From Lichina pygmaea (Eukaryota > Ascomycota > Lichinomycetes > Lichinales > Lichinaceae): a stretch of 64,000 nucleotides of DNA. The first letter of the stretch is position 1, and the number at the start of each line of letters is the position of its first letter. Below the pieces are notes generated by a model. It was not told the DNA's origin and ran no database searches. It saw only the letters and a program-made list of their open reading frames with translations. The stretch covers positions 3,782,001-3,846,000 of the forward strand of contig OY730172.1 of NCBI GenBank assembly GCA_963422465.1. The letters are read 5' to 3'. Both the position numbers and the translations under genes were made by a program. Below are positions 21,932 through 33,688 of this stretch, in pieces.

Positions 21932-23808
21932 CAATTGGGAAGCTAATGGAAGCTATTGCAGCTGCAAGACTAAGTGAACTAGCTGAGAAAGAAAATCTCT
22001 TGCCAGAAATCCAGATAGGATTCAGAAAAGGAAGATCAACAGAATCAGCACTTTTTCTTCTGACCTCCCAGGTAGAAAAGATCTGGAAAGAAGGAATGGT
22101 TGCTAGTCTTCTCTCTCTAGACATCTCTGGAGCCTATGACAGAGTCTTACCAGAAGTTCTCAGAAAGATCCTGATTAAGAGAATGATTCCTAAGTGGTTT
22201 GTATCCTGGATCTTTTCCTTCACTACTTCACGTACTACCTCTCTGGTGTTTGATGACTCAGAATCCCCCCAGTTCCGTATATACTGTGGAGTCCCTCAAG
22301 GATCACCTTTCTCTCCTATTCTATTTCTTTTCTATATCTCAGAACTGCACAATACTGTACACACCCCTGAAAAAGGAGTTTCAGCACTTGGTTTTGCAGA
22401 TGACACTAATCTTCTTGCATTCTCCTCCTCCTTGAAAAGCAACCTTCTCAAGTTGAAGTCTACACATTCCAAATGTCAGGACTGGGCAAGAAAACATGGT
22501 ATGAAGTTTGCACCTGAAAAGTATGAACTTCTCCATTTTTCTAGAAGAAGAAGAGACAATCTTCAGCTCAGTCTAAGACTTGGAGAAGTGGTACTTCAAC
22601 CAAAAGAAGAAGTGCGCATCTTGGGACTTTACTTTGACTCAAAACTTGTCTGGAAAAAACACCAAAAAATCATGTCACAGAAAGCTTCCAAATATTTCTC
22701 AGCTTTATCCAGAACAACCTACTCTACTTGGGGACTATCAGTCCTAACAGCACGTCATGTCTACACTGCTATACTAAGATCTCTTCTTAGTTATGCAGTA
22801 GGAGTCTGGTTCAATCTCCAAAAGAAACTCTCTAATATTATTTCATTATCTACTTTCCAAAATAAATGTTTAAGAACTATAGGAGGTGTCTTTAAAGCCA
22901 CTCCTATTTTCCTACTTGAATCAGAACTATTTCTACCCCCTCTAGACTTATACTTCAAGCTGAGAACAGCATGTTTTCTTTCATCTTTCTATTCAAACAC
23001 ACTACCCAACTCTCCTTCTACACTTCTCCACAAACTACACAGTCAAATTTCTCTCTATGTTTCTTCTCTCAGAACTACACCAAAGTCTCTGACAACTATT
23101 TCTCTAAACTGGAGAACAGTCTGGCTGGAACAACTAACTACTAACCAAGACTTCTCAAAGAAAAGTCTACAGGAGGTTTTCCACAAAGAATGGGAAGCCA
23201 GATGGCAGGTAAGCAGAGGAAATTGTTCTGCTATTTGGGACATGTTCACCAGAAGGCCACAGAAGAAAAACCTCAATATCTTCAAAGATTTGAGAAAAGC
23301 TGAGTCTAGCCTATTTCTTCAAATTCTGTCAGCAAGAATAGGACTGGCCAGTTTTCTTTTCAGAGCAAATGTTCCAGACTTTAACTCCCCTCTATGCACA
23401 TGTGGTTTTGGAGAAGAAACAGCCCAACACATCACTTTTTTCTGTAACAAATTTTCAAACCAAAGACAACAAGTCCAATTCCCTCTACAAGATTTCCCAT
23501 CTATCTTATTCTTCTCCAAGCTACTTCCTAAACTTCTTTTCTGGTTTATGTCTTTGAAAAGACTTGACCAGTTCAACCTAGCCCACCAACTCTCTTTCTA
23601 AGCTCTACCAAGTCAACTGTTTGTTTTAACAAATAGCTACATGTACAAATTTCCTTAGCTACTGCATATTCCACAAGATTTTCCCTAGTCTCTCCCAAGC
23701 TCCAGTTTTTATTCCTCCAAAGGTTTTCTGGAGAAACAAACATGTACCTAGAAGTTCTGCATGGCTCTACAGCTAAATCAGTGTAAGAATAAAATAAAAT
23801 AAAATAAA
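21932..23808 (+). mobile_element. LINE copy B, right part (RT second half, 3' UTR, tail)
   Basis: Resumes LINE B at ...LNTIGKLMEAIAAARLSEL and reads open to the stop at 23599-23601. It includes the RT core (SLDISGAYDRVLP, CGVPQGSPFSPILF, GFADDTNLLAF) and the C-terminal CTCGFGEETAQHI motif. The subfamily-2 3' UTR (GCATGGCTCTACAGC) and an (AAAAT)n tail ending at 23808 follow, then the LINE A duplication acagaaagctgagg. Confidence 0.92.
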
Positions 23809-23822
23809 ACAGAAAGCTGAGG

Positions 23823-24307
23823 CAAGTCTACTACTGCAAACCAGAACTGGGAGAATTGGTCTAGCAAGTTTTCTTTTCAGAGCTGGAGTCCCTGACTTTC
23901 CTACCCCCCTATGCATGTGTGGTCAAGCAGAAGAGACAGTAAAGTATATTACCTCTTCATGCTCTCTCTACTCAAGTCAAAGACAACATGCTCTCTTTAA
24001 CCCCCAAGATTTCACTACTATTATTTCAAACCCAGAGCTTCTACAGAAGTTTCTGTACTGGTTTATGTCTTTGAAAAGACTAAACCAATTTAATCTGGCT
24101 TTCAAACTTCACTATTCACACTCCAACATCTAGAAGCTTTTCCTACCAGACACTACAAGATTTCCTTTTGCTACACTTTCTAGTCACCTCCCTGTCTTCA
24201 GTTTTTATTCTTTTAAAGGTTTTCTGAAGAAGTTCACTATTAGCTGGAAGATCTGCATGGCTGTAAAGCTACAAACAGTGTAAGAATCAAATCAAAAATC
24301 AAAATCT
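23823..24307 (+). mobile_element. LINE copy A, right part (3' end)
   Basis: Resumes LINE A at ...ASLLLQTRTGRIGLASF, gives the CMCGQAEETVKYI motif and the stop at 24131-24133. The subfamily-1 3' UTR (TTCACTATTAGC, GCATGGCTGTAAAGC) and a short A-rich tail with CAAAAATC units follow. Beyond it lies the Gypsy RNase H fossil. Confidence 0.9.
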
Positions 24308-27300
24308 TGTGGTCTGAGTACATGTCTACTGTGTATTTTGCCCTCCCCAAGTAAGGCCTCTATTCTTGGAATGTGTTGACAATTGCTAACAGCTTTTTGT
24401 CATGAACATCATACCTCAGTTCTGGGCCAGAGAACTTTCTTGATCAATACACGACAGGGTGTAAGTGATTCTTGGCATCTGGTTGACACAAGCAGGATCC
24501 CAATGCTTGGTCTGAGGCATCAGTTTCCAGAATGATCCTTTTCTCAGGATCAAATAATGCCAAAATAGGTGTGGAGATGAATTTGTTCTTCAACTCCTGG
24601 AAGACTGTTTGTTGGCTCTCCCCCCACCTGAAAGGTTTCTTCTTTCTGGTTAACTCTGTCAAGGCTACTGCTGTTCTTGAGTAGTTCTTGATGAATTGTC
24701 AGTAGAAGTTTGCAAATCCCAAAAAGGATTGTACTTCTCTGAGGTTTTTGGGTGTTGGCCAGTCTTGTACTGCTGTAGTCTTTGTGTTGTCTATTCAGAT
24801 TCCTTCTGTTGTCAGGATCAACCCCAAATATTCCACTTCCTTTGTGTGGAAAATACTTTTATCAAGGTGTAACCTCATGCCTACTTTCTGGAGCACATGT
24901 AGGATCTTCTTGACATGCTGTTTATGCTCCTCCAAGGTTCCATTGGTGTATACCAAGACATCATCAATGTAGGCAGTAACCAATATATCCAAGTATTGTT
25001 GGAGGATAGTGTTAATAAGTGATTGGAATATCGCTGGTGCATTTGTAAGACTGAATGGCATCACAGTATACTTGTAGTGCCTGTACCTTGTATGAAAAGC
25101 TGTCTTCCATTCTTCACTGTCATTCATCCTAACCAGGTTGAAAGTGCCTTGAATATCAAACTTGGTGAACAATTTAGCTCCTTGGATCTGGTCTTGGATT
25201 TCTGATATCAATGGCAGTAGGTAGTGATTCTTCACTGTGATTGTATTTAGCTGCCGGTAATCAACACACAGTCGAAGTTTGCTGTCTTTCTTTGGCACAA
25301 ACAATATCAGGTATCCAGCTGGTGATATTGAAGGTCTTATGAACTCTTTCACTAGGTTCTTGTCCAGGTAGTCTCTCAGGGCCTTAAGCTCTTTTGCTGA
25401 CAGAGCATAGATAGGGCTATGTGTGGGTTTTTTCTGTCTTCCAGCGGAATCTTGTGGTCCCACTCCTGATGTTCTGGTAGTGTTGTGATCACTGTTTCTT
25501 CAAACATCTCCTGGTATTCTTTATACTTATTTGGTAACTGTGGTGCCTGAGTCTTGCCCACAGCGTCTTGCGTGGTGCAAAGTTGTTGGGTTCAGGGCTT
25601 CATCCAGGCCACACAGGCCTGCCTGCACTGGTGGTGTTTCTTCCACTGTGTCAGTGAGATCTCTTTAACTGTCACCCCTGGTTCTGACATGACCAGTGTT
25701 TTGTCTGGAAAGACTAGTTGCCTTCTTTTCCAGTCAATCCTTGGGTTTTGTTTTTCCAACCACAGAAGTCCTAATATAACTTTGTGTGGTATTCAGACCA
25801 AGTTGAATTCCTCTGTTCTGATTGTTATACTATAGACACTCAGTCTCAGGCTCTTGGTCTCCTTTGTCACTTGTCTCTTGTCTTTGGAGAGTAGTGTTCT
25901 GTCCACTACTGTCAACTGGTAGAGGTCTCTTTTGCCTTGGACTGGAACCTTGTTCTTTCTGGCAAAGCCTTCTGACATGAAGTTGCCAGTCACACCAGAG
26001 TTGATCATGGCCTTAGCCAACCACCTATTGACTCTGATCTTGATGTGAAAGTGCGGGCTGCAGGCTGTCACATCAAGGCTCAGCTTGACTTCTTTCTCCT
26101 GGGGTGTTGTCTTGCCTGCTCTTCTGACCCTGGTCTTGGAGAGTACTGCTAGTTTTTTGAGTTGCCTAGGCCCTGGGCCTGACACTCTACTGTGTGTTGT
26201 TCACATCATGTGGTGAGGCATCATTCCCACAGGTCTTGGTCGCAGTCATCTTGTCCAGGGTTGATCTTTTGGATGTGCATATTCCATTGCACTTCCACTT
26301 CAGACCCTGGAAACCACATCTTCTTCCTTTTCTCTAGAAGGTGTTCCTTGCAGTGGTTGTCTTCGCACACTTTCCAGTAAGGCTATCTGCAGGCTGCTGT
26401 CGTAGCCTGGTGTAGATCCACTTGTGTGGTGATGTCTCTGACCTGTGTGATGCTGAGGGTATTGTTGACCTATCGTGACACTTGCATCTCCCCTATTTCT
26501 GATAGAGTTGTATCCTGTTGTTGAAGGACAGGTTTGTCAGGGACTGGTGGTGGCTTGGCTTCCTTGTCGTCAACCAGTTCCTCCATGTAGCCAGTTGTGT
26601 CAAACTCAGAGATCAGGTCTTCCTCCCAGTGGATTCCATCAACCTTCCTTTGGACCTGGTTGAGGTGATCCAAGATTTCCTGAAGCATGTTCTCAAGTTG
26701 TTCAGTGTGTTGTCAGAGGTCATCCTTCTCTCTGAGAAGTGCTGCCTCAGGGTGATTGTGGGGCAGTGTGCCTTGGGGAGTTCTCTGGGGCTTCTCTATT
26801 TCCTTACTTTTCCAGGCACTCATAGTGTTCAACTACTTCCCTTTGCTCTTCTTGTTCTTCTTCTTGCTCCTGCAGTTTACCGCAAGGTGGCCCACTTTTT
26901 GACAATTGTAACACTTCCATGTCTTCTTTTTTTGTGGCTCTGCCATGTCAATTTCCATGGGTACCAAGCTGTAGTTGTCTTTAGCAGGTGTTGGCTTTTT
27001 CTTTGCCTATAGTTTTGTCTGCTTGCCTCACTTCTCAAGCTCTCTCTCAAACTGTCAGTTGTCAATGTGGGCTGCAGTCTTGATTATTTTGTAGAGCTTG
27101 GTGGGTTGGTCTCCTCACACGATGTCATCTTTGACCTGTTCCTTAAGGTCTTGGTAGAATAGTGCTGTTAGTGCACTATCCCCCCACTGAGTCCTTACTG
27201 CTAGTTGTTGGAACTTCGCCGCAAATTCCGATGCTGATCCTGTTTGCCACAGGGCTTGGAGCTTTCATTCTGCATCTCTTTCCTTATCGAGGATCCCAAA

Positions 27301-27710
27301 CATCTTCCTCATAGCTGTCTTAAAGGTCTTCAAGCTCCCTATAACCTGTCAGGTATTGTCTTCTTACTCCTTGGGGTCTGCTTGATTGTCAAGATAATCT
27401 CTCAAGTAGACATTAAACTATGTGAAGGCTGGTCCTTCCAGGTAGGAGGCTGTGAACAGCACCTTCTCCTGGTCTGTTGGGAACTGGGCTATGTTAAACT
27501 CATAGTAGAGCTCCAGTTGTGAGAAGAACAACTCCAGTCCTCCTCTGGATCCATCATACTTTTTCAGTACTCCTACCTTCAAGAGTTTGGGTGGTAGGTT
27601 AACGACAGGTGCTAACTGGGCAGCCTGAGCCTGAGCCACCTGAGCAGCCTGGGCTTAAGCTGCTTGAGCAGCCTGAGAAAGGGTAGGGCTTTGTGGATCC
27701 ACTATCATAT
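24308..27710 (-). mobile_element. Gypsy-type LTR retrotransposon fossil (family 1), gag to RNase H
   Basis: Minus-strand order from high to low coordinates: gag N-part (about 27660-27400, PPKLLKVGVLKKYDGSRGG) and a zinc knuckle near 26900. A retropepsin-like region (about 26185-25790) follows, then reverse transcriptase (about 25560-24795; LRLCVDYRQLNTITVKNHY, TKFDIQG, AYIDDVLVY). RNase H start is at about 24662-24308 (FDPEKRIILETDASDQALG). Integrase and the 3' LTR are absent, the element being cut at LINE A. It is broken in many places and clearly old. Confidence 0.88.
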
Positions 27711-27759
27711 CAAGTCAGTGTCCTGTATGTCAGAGGCTGAAACTGTTAAAGGCCAGGCT

Positions 27760-28164
27760 GGGTTCACACAGAAACTGGTACAGTCTGTTGCTTTGCAGGG
27801 TGGGTTCTGGACAGGGGCTTGATAGATAAATAGACAGGTGGGTAACTCTTTCTGTACTATTGTCCTAATACAATGTGTGTTCAGCCTGGAGAGCTAATCC
27901 CTCCAGGCCCTTGGGGTAGTCTTTATACAGATGCCCTGGGGGGGGGGGGGGGTCTTCCTTGAGGGGTATCATCTTTTTGCGTGGACAAGCTCCTCGCTTA
28001 GCTTCTGCTCATCCACCGGTTGAGCTCCTTGCTTAGCTCCTGCTTGTCCACCGGTCGAGCTTCTCGCTTAGCTTCTGCTTGTCCACCGGGTCAGTCGGGT
28101 GTTATTCTGTATGACTAACACACCTCCCTCACTTACCTAGGCTGTTCCGGCCTAGGCCTTAACA
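27760..28164 (-). repeat. 5' LTR of Gypsy family 1 with internal tandem repeats
   Basis: Read on the minus strand, the LTR begins TGTTAAGGCCTAGG at 28164, abutting LINE E. It contains three to four ~40-bp repeats (core GCTTAGCTTCTGCTTGTCC on the plus strand, about 27985-28095), a (G)15 run at 27938-27952 and a TATAAAG box at 27921-27927. The inner boundary is only approximate. A leader to the gag region follows. Confidence 0.6.
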
Positions 28165-28381
28165 TATTGGTTTTCCCACTCTTTAACAAAGAGTTTTTGT
28201 AGTTCTTTCTTTGAACTAGCCTGGTTAGTAGTTAATTGGTTTAACCAAGTGAACTTCCAATAGGGGGAGATAGTTGAGGATTCCTTTAAAGGTTTCTTCA
28301 CAGAAGAGGTATAGTGGGAGATATTGGAAAAGATATTGTCCAGAAGTGTTTTCAGAGAGGAGGTTTGAATAGAAGAGAGAA
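28165..28381 (-). mobile_element. LINE copy E, inner fragment between two LTR insertions
   Basis: Short LINE ORF2 fragment (SSIQTSSLKTLLDN ... KKELQKLFVKEWENQ). It continues LINE E from 37413 across the Gypsy family-2 composite. It is bounded on the left by the Gypsy-1 LTR. The five bases gagaa next to LTR1 (28377-28381) match those after the outer LTR3 (37413-37417), the duplication made by the composite. Confidence 0.85.
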
Positions 28382-28635
28382 TGTGATGAGGCAATAGCAG
28401 AGCAGAACTTAAGTCTAACTGATTCAGTGACCTTGACCTGACTTGGCTTGAGACTTGAGACTTGGATTGATGTACAAGACAAAAAACAAGGAAAGAAAAA
28501 AAGAAAAGAAGAAGAGAAGAAGCTTATAGGCAGAGGATCAGGCAACAGCGGAGCAAGCAGGCAACAGTGCAGATAGGACTTCCCGGCAAGGTGTGTGACT
28601 TGTGCCAGATATGCAACTAGGCCAGAACTGTGACA
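28382..28635 (-). repeat. LTR1 of Gypsy family 2 (254 bp)
   Basis: Ends are TGTGA...TGACA on the plus strand. It is highly similar to the LTRs at 33412-33688 and 37159-37412. On the minus strand it is directly preceded by a polypurine tract (GAAGAAGGGGGGTAA, ending at 28636), so it is a 3' LTR for the element to its right. Confidence 0.9.
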
Positions 28636-31600
28636 TTACCCCCCTTCTTCACATAGTGAACTTCTGTGAGCCTCAGACTGCTTGTGGGTGTAGTTCTGTG
28701 GCTGTGGTTTCCTTGGGTATTTTTCATGGAAGTTGTAGATGGTGTCTTTGGTGTTGTCAAGATGCTCAATAGACTCTTCAGTGATATCTTCAATTAGCCA
28801 TCCAGACTATTTGACCAGGTACTTGAACTTCTGTCAAGACATTGCTGGCTTGGAGTCAAGAATTTCTTCAACCTAGAACTCTTCATCTATGTCTTGACCA
28901 ATAACAGGGCCAGGGTGTTCATTTGATTGGCCAGGGATAGGATTAGCAGGTGTCAGACATAGAAGGGAAACATGAAAGACAGGGTGGATCTTGAGAGTGT
29001 GTGGAAGCTCCAGATAGCAGGCACAGCTTCTGACTGTCTTCAACATCTTGAATAGTCCAATCCACTTGTTGTCAAGCTTTTTGCATGGGTGGTGTGTCCT
29101 GATGTTCTTGGTATTCAGCCAAACAAGATCTCCAGTTTGATAGGATAGTGACAGGACTTAATGCAAATTGGTGGTGTGAGCTTAAGCTTCCTGGGATAGT
29201 CAGAGTTCAGCTTGCAACTGTTCCAGAATCTACATTATTTCTCCAGAGATTTCCATAGTATCTTGGTTACAGGCTTTGCTTGTGGGTGTGATACTGAGCT
29301 GTGGATGGAACCTTTTGTTGGCAAAGAACAGTGATATGCCAGAGGAATCAGACTGGGAGTTGTTCTGTGTGAACTCTACCAGAGGAAGCTATTAGACCCA
29401 GTCATCTTGGAGATAGTTGACATAGGATCTCAGATAGTGTTCAAGCTCCTGATTCTCTTGTTCTGTCTGACTATCTGTCTCTGGGTGGTGTCCTGAGGAT
29501 AGTCGTAGCATGATGTCAAGATGGGCACAGAGTACTTTCCAGAATGAGCTGACAAACTGACCTCCTCTGTCTGAGACAATGCTCCTGGGCAAGCCATGGG
29601 TACAGACAACAAACTGGATGAACATCCGGACAAGATGCGAGGTTGTCATCTCAGCACATGGCACAAAGTGGTGTTCTTTGGTGAGACAGTCAGTGATGAC
29701 CCAGATATGCTTGGCACCAGGGAAGCAGGCATCTCTTGACTTGGGCAAGTCAGTAATGAAATCCATAGCCAGATCCTGCCAACGTTGCTGAGGCATGGGA
29801 AGAGACAGCAGCTCTCCTTGGTGATCACGGGCAGGCTTTGCTTGAGAGCAGACATGACAATTCCTGATGTACTGCCATATGATGTTCACCATCTTTGGCC
29901 AATAGTACCAACAAGACAGAAGATTGTGGGTCTTGGCAATCCCAGTGTGGCCAGCTATTGCTTGGTCATGGGCTTCTTGGAACAGGTGTAGGTGTAGTTT
30001 ATTGTTCTCAGGGATCCAGAGTCAGTTCTTGTAGAAAAGACAGTTATTTTCCAAGCTGCAGTCTGAGAGAGACACTTCTTGACTATGCCTGACACTATCC
30101 CTTAGTATCTGTGATACTATTACTACTGGATCACCTTCAGCAAGGTTGTTATAGGCAGCTTGGATGATGTCTGAAAAAGGTGTAGCATCAGGTTCAGTGT
30201 CAACTAGTGCAGCTTCTGAACCTCTCAGGATCTGGATAGACTTGACTTGAACCTCTGAATGTGCAAGATTCTTGGGCTTGAGAACAACTTACTCTATGAA
30301 GTCTTGACAGGGATCACTGTCTGACAGGAGGTCTTGAGAACATTAAGTGAGAGTGTCAGCCTTGCACTGACTGCCTGGATAGTAGCTGATCTTGAAATTG
30401 AAGTGTGACAAGAACTTACTCCAATAAGCTTGACAGCAGGAAAGACACTTTGACAACATGAAGTACTCCAAGTTCTTGTGATCAGAGATCACCTTGACAG
30501 GTTCTGGAGATTCTTCAAGCTCTGCTCACTATTCTTCAAAAGCACAGACAATTGCCAGCAACTCTTTGTTGTAGATCTTGTAGTTACATTCTGCTGGCAG
30601 GTGGTGGTGTGACAAGAAGGCAACAGAGTGTAGAACTCCTTCATAGTCTGGCTGTGACAGGACAGCACCAGAGACGTAGTCAGAAGTGTCAGTCTTAACA
30701 ACACACTTCTTCTCCAGATCAAAGTACTGCAGGATAGGTGCAGTGCTGAACACCTTCTTCATACTTTCAAACAAGCACTGCTCTGGGGTTTCCCACTTGA
30801 AGGCAACATTCTTCTTGGTCAGAGCTGTGAGTAGGGATGCAAGCTTGGCAAAGTCTTTGATGAACCAGTGGTAGAAGTTTGCAAAGGTAATAAAGCTCTG
30901 CACTTTCTTGAGACTGGCAGGAGACTTCCACTCCTTGATGGTGTCAGTCTTGGCTAGGTCTATGCTCACAGATCTGGGTTAGCTATCTTCAGTGGCAGAC
31001 TGAATGATGAGGCTAAGGTACTTGACTTAATACACTTCAAAGTTGCACTTGGAGATGTCAACTTGCAGGCTTGCATCTTGTAGTCAACTGAGAACAAGCT
31101 TAACATGCTTCTGGTGTTTCTTGAGTGTCTGACTGTAGACAAGGATGTTGTCCACATAGGTAGTGCCAAAGATATCAAGGATGTCAGGTCCCAAAACATT
31201 ATTGATGTAGTTCTGGAATATGCTTGGAGTATTGGCAAGACCAAAGGGCATGACAAGGTATTCGTAGAGGTCTGAGTGTGTGCGGAACACAGTCTTCTAT
31301 TCTTCACTTTCCTTCATCTGGATATAGTTGAAGGCACCAACAATGTCAAGTTTGGTGTACCACACAGCTTTGCAAAGCTGGTCCAATATCTCCCAGATCA
31401 GTGGCAGGGGGTAACAGTTCTTGATGGTGATAGTGTTGAGTGCTCTGTAGTCTACACAGAAACACAATCCACCTTCTGGCTTCTTGACAAAAAAGACTGG
31501 TGCAGTAGCAGGTGATGAAGATACTTGAATAAAGCTCTTGTTCAGATTCTCTGTCAGGTACTTCTTGAGAACTTCAAGTTCTTCTCTGCTCATGCTGTAC

Positions 31601-33411
31601 AGAGGTCCAGAGGGTGCCTGAGTTCCTGGTTCTATCTTGATCTTGTAGTCAACTCCTGGGTGTAGAGGAGGAAGCTTGTCAGCATTATCCTTGCTGAAGA
31701 TGTCCAGGAACTTGTGGTACTGAGCAGGGAGAAGTGTGGCAGGATCCACACACTTCTTTAGCTTCAACACCTGCTTAATATCTCTCAGAGAAACACTGAA
31801 CACCTGGTGATCTGGCTTGGCAGTAAGGAGAGAAAATATAGCAGTATTGATAAGGATTGGTGTGGTAGAAAGAGGCTTGGGATCTTGAGACTTTCCAGCA
31901 GACATCTTAGCTTCAAGATCCAAAAAGATTGGATAGCTATTGTTTGACTTGAGGCATGCAGATTGGTAGTGATCTGACTTGAACATAATTGAGGTGTTTG
32001 TCCAATCAATATGTGGCCTGTGCTTCTGGAGCTATAGCATCCCCAGAATCACATCATAGTGAAGACCAGGAGACACAAAGAGAGAGACTTCCTCCTGGTG
32101 CACACTATGTGCTGTGGTCATGATTGTCTTGGCAAGATGTGTGGTTTGTGATGTCTTGCCATCAAATAATCACAATGTGCGTGGGTAGGGGAGAGGTTCT
32201 TGGTGAAGAGATTACACAAAGAAAGCACCAATGCAGCCAAATGCTGAACAGCCAGAGTTAATAGGAGTATTGCACTTGAATTTCCCATCTAGGATACAAG
32301 GAAGAAAAAAGCACTTACTGTCCAACTGCTAGTCTGGAGACAGATAGCCAATATGGAGATCTTTTTCATGTCCTTGGGTGTGATGATAACCAAGGACTAC
32401 TTGTTTTCTGACTCTGGAGTAGTCTTAACAGTGGCAGACTTGGTGGTGGTTGTAGTGGTGGTAACAACAGGTATGCTTTTCACTGGACAGAAGGTTGAGA
32501 CATAACCTTGGTTCCCACAGTAGAAGCAGGAGCCTTTACTTCAGTGATGTTCTCACTCTTCTGGTGTCAGCTTAGAGTGGCTGAGATCCATGGTAGGACT
32601 TGGTGGCTATAGTGTGAAGACTGGCTTGATAAACCCTGGACACAGAACTGAAGCTCCTGACTGTGGAACTGAGGCTTGAGTGGGAGATGCTTGACATAGA
32701 CAGCAAGAGTTGGCAGAAGTGGTACACAACTGGTTGTCCTGCAGCTGGCATTCTTCAACAAGCTTCTGATAGCTGATGTCCTTGAGGTTGATGCTGACAA
32801 GCTGCTTGGCAAGCTCTTCAGAGACAGCACATCAAAGATGGTACTTCAAGGTCTTGTTGTTGAAGTCTGTGTGTGGAGTATACTGATTGAGCTCTGTGAA
32901 GAACTCAGCAAAGGAACAGTTGGCCTGACACAAGGTGATAAGCTTTCTCTGAGCTAGGAACTCTGGGTCTGGGTTGGAAAAGATGTTCTGGAGATCTTGG
33001 ACAATATTATGCCAGTCAATGTACTGGCCAGCTGTAATCTTAGCTGAGATGTAGGACTGTGCATTGCCAGTTGTACATGAAAAGACGTACACAATCTACA
33101 ATATTTCTGTGGGGTACCAGTCAGTGTTGAGTGTTATCTTGAGTGACAGTGATATGATAAAGCTCTCAAGCTTCTCATATGTGATTTCTGTGTTTCCACC
33201 ATCACCACTGAAGATCTCTGGGTTAGCAGTGTGTTCAGACTTGGACTTGGGAGTGGTATTGGTAGCTTGAATTCACATGAACTCTGCAAACATGTTGTGA
33301 AGGAACTTGTTATTTCCAGCAACTGGCATAGCTTGGTCTGGTTGTTGAAACATGACAAGGACATGAACATAGCTTGGTGAAGTGTGTTATAGTTGGGTAG
33401 ATCTTTTGTAG
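28636..33411 (-). mobile_element. Gypsy-type chromovirus fossil (family 2, copy X), internal region
   Basis: Minus-strand internal region with all the usual parts in order. Gag lies at about 33360-32600, a protease/linker zone at about 32500-32000, and reverse transcriptase at about 31990-30970 (CVDYRALNTITIKNCYPLPL, TYVDNILVY). RNase H is at about 30969-30480, integrase at about 29892-29390 (CHVCSQAKPARDHQG, ITDCLTKEHHF, SDRGGQF), and a chromodomain remnant at about 28880-28690. It is flanked by LTR2 (5') and LTR1 (3'). All parts are recognisable but there are many breaks; it is a fossil. Confidence 0.9.
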
Positions 33412-33688
33412 TGTGACAAGGCAATAGCAGAGCAGAACTCAAGCCTAACTGATTCAGTGACCTTGACCTGACTTGGCTTGAGACTCAAGACTTGAATTAA
33501 TGTACAAGATGAAAGACAAGAAAGGAAGAAAAAAAGAAAAGAAAAAAAGAAGAAGCTGGGGGAGCAGGAGAAGTTCTTATAGGCAGGGGATCAGGCAACA
33601 GCAGAGCAAGCAGGCAACAGTGCAGATAGGACTTCCCAGCAAGGTGTCTGACTTGTGCCAGATATACAACTGGGCCAGAACTGTGACA
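33412..33688 (-). repeat. LTR2 of Gypsy family 2 (middle LTR, 277 bp)
   Basis: Same family as LTR1 and LTR3, with ends TGTGACAAGG...GTGACA. It serves as the 5' LTR of copy X. On its other side it abuts the reverse-transcriptase region of copy Y with no polypurine tract, so it was not a normal 3' LTR of Y. It is about 23 bp longer than the other two because of an expansion in the A/G-rich stretch. Confidence 0.9.
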
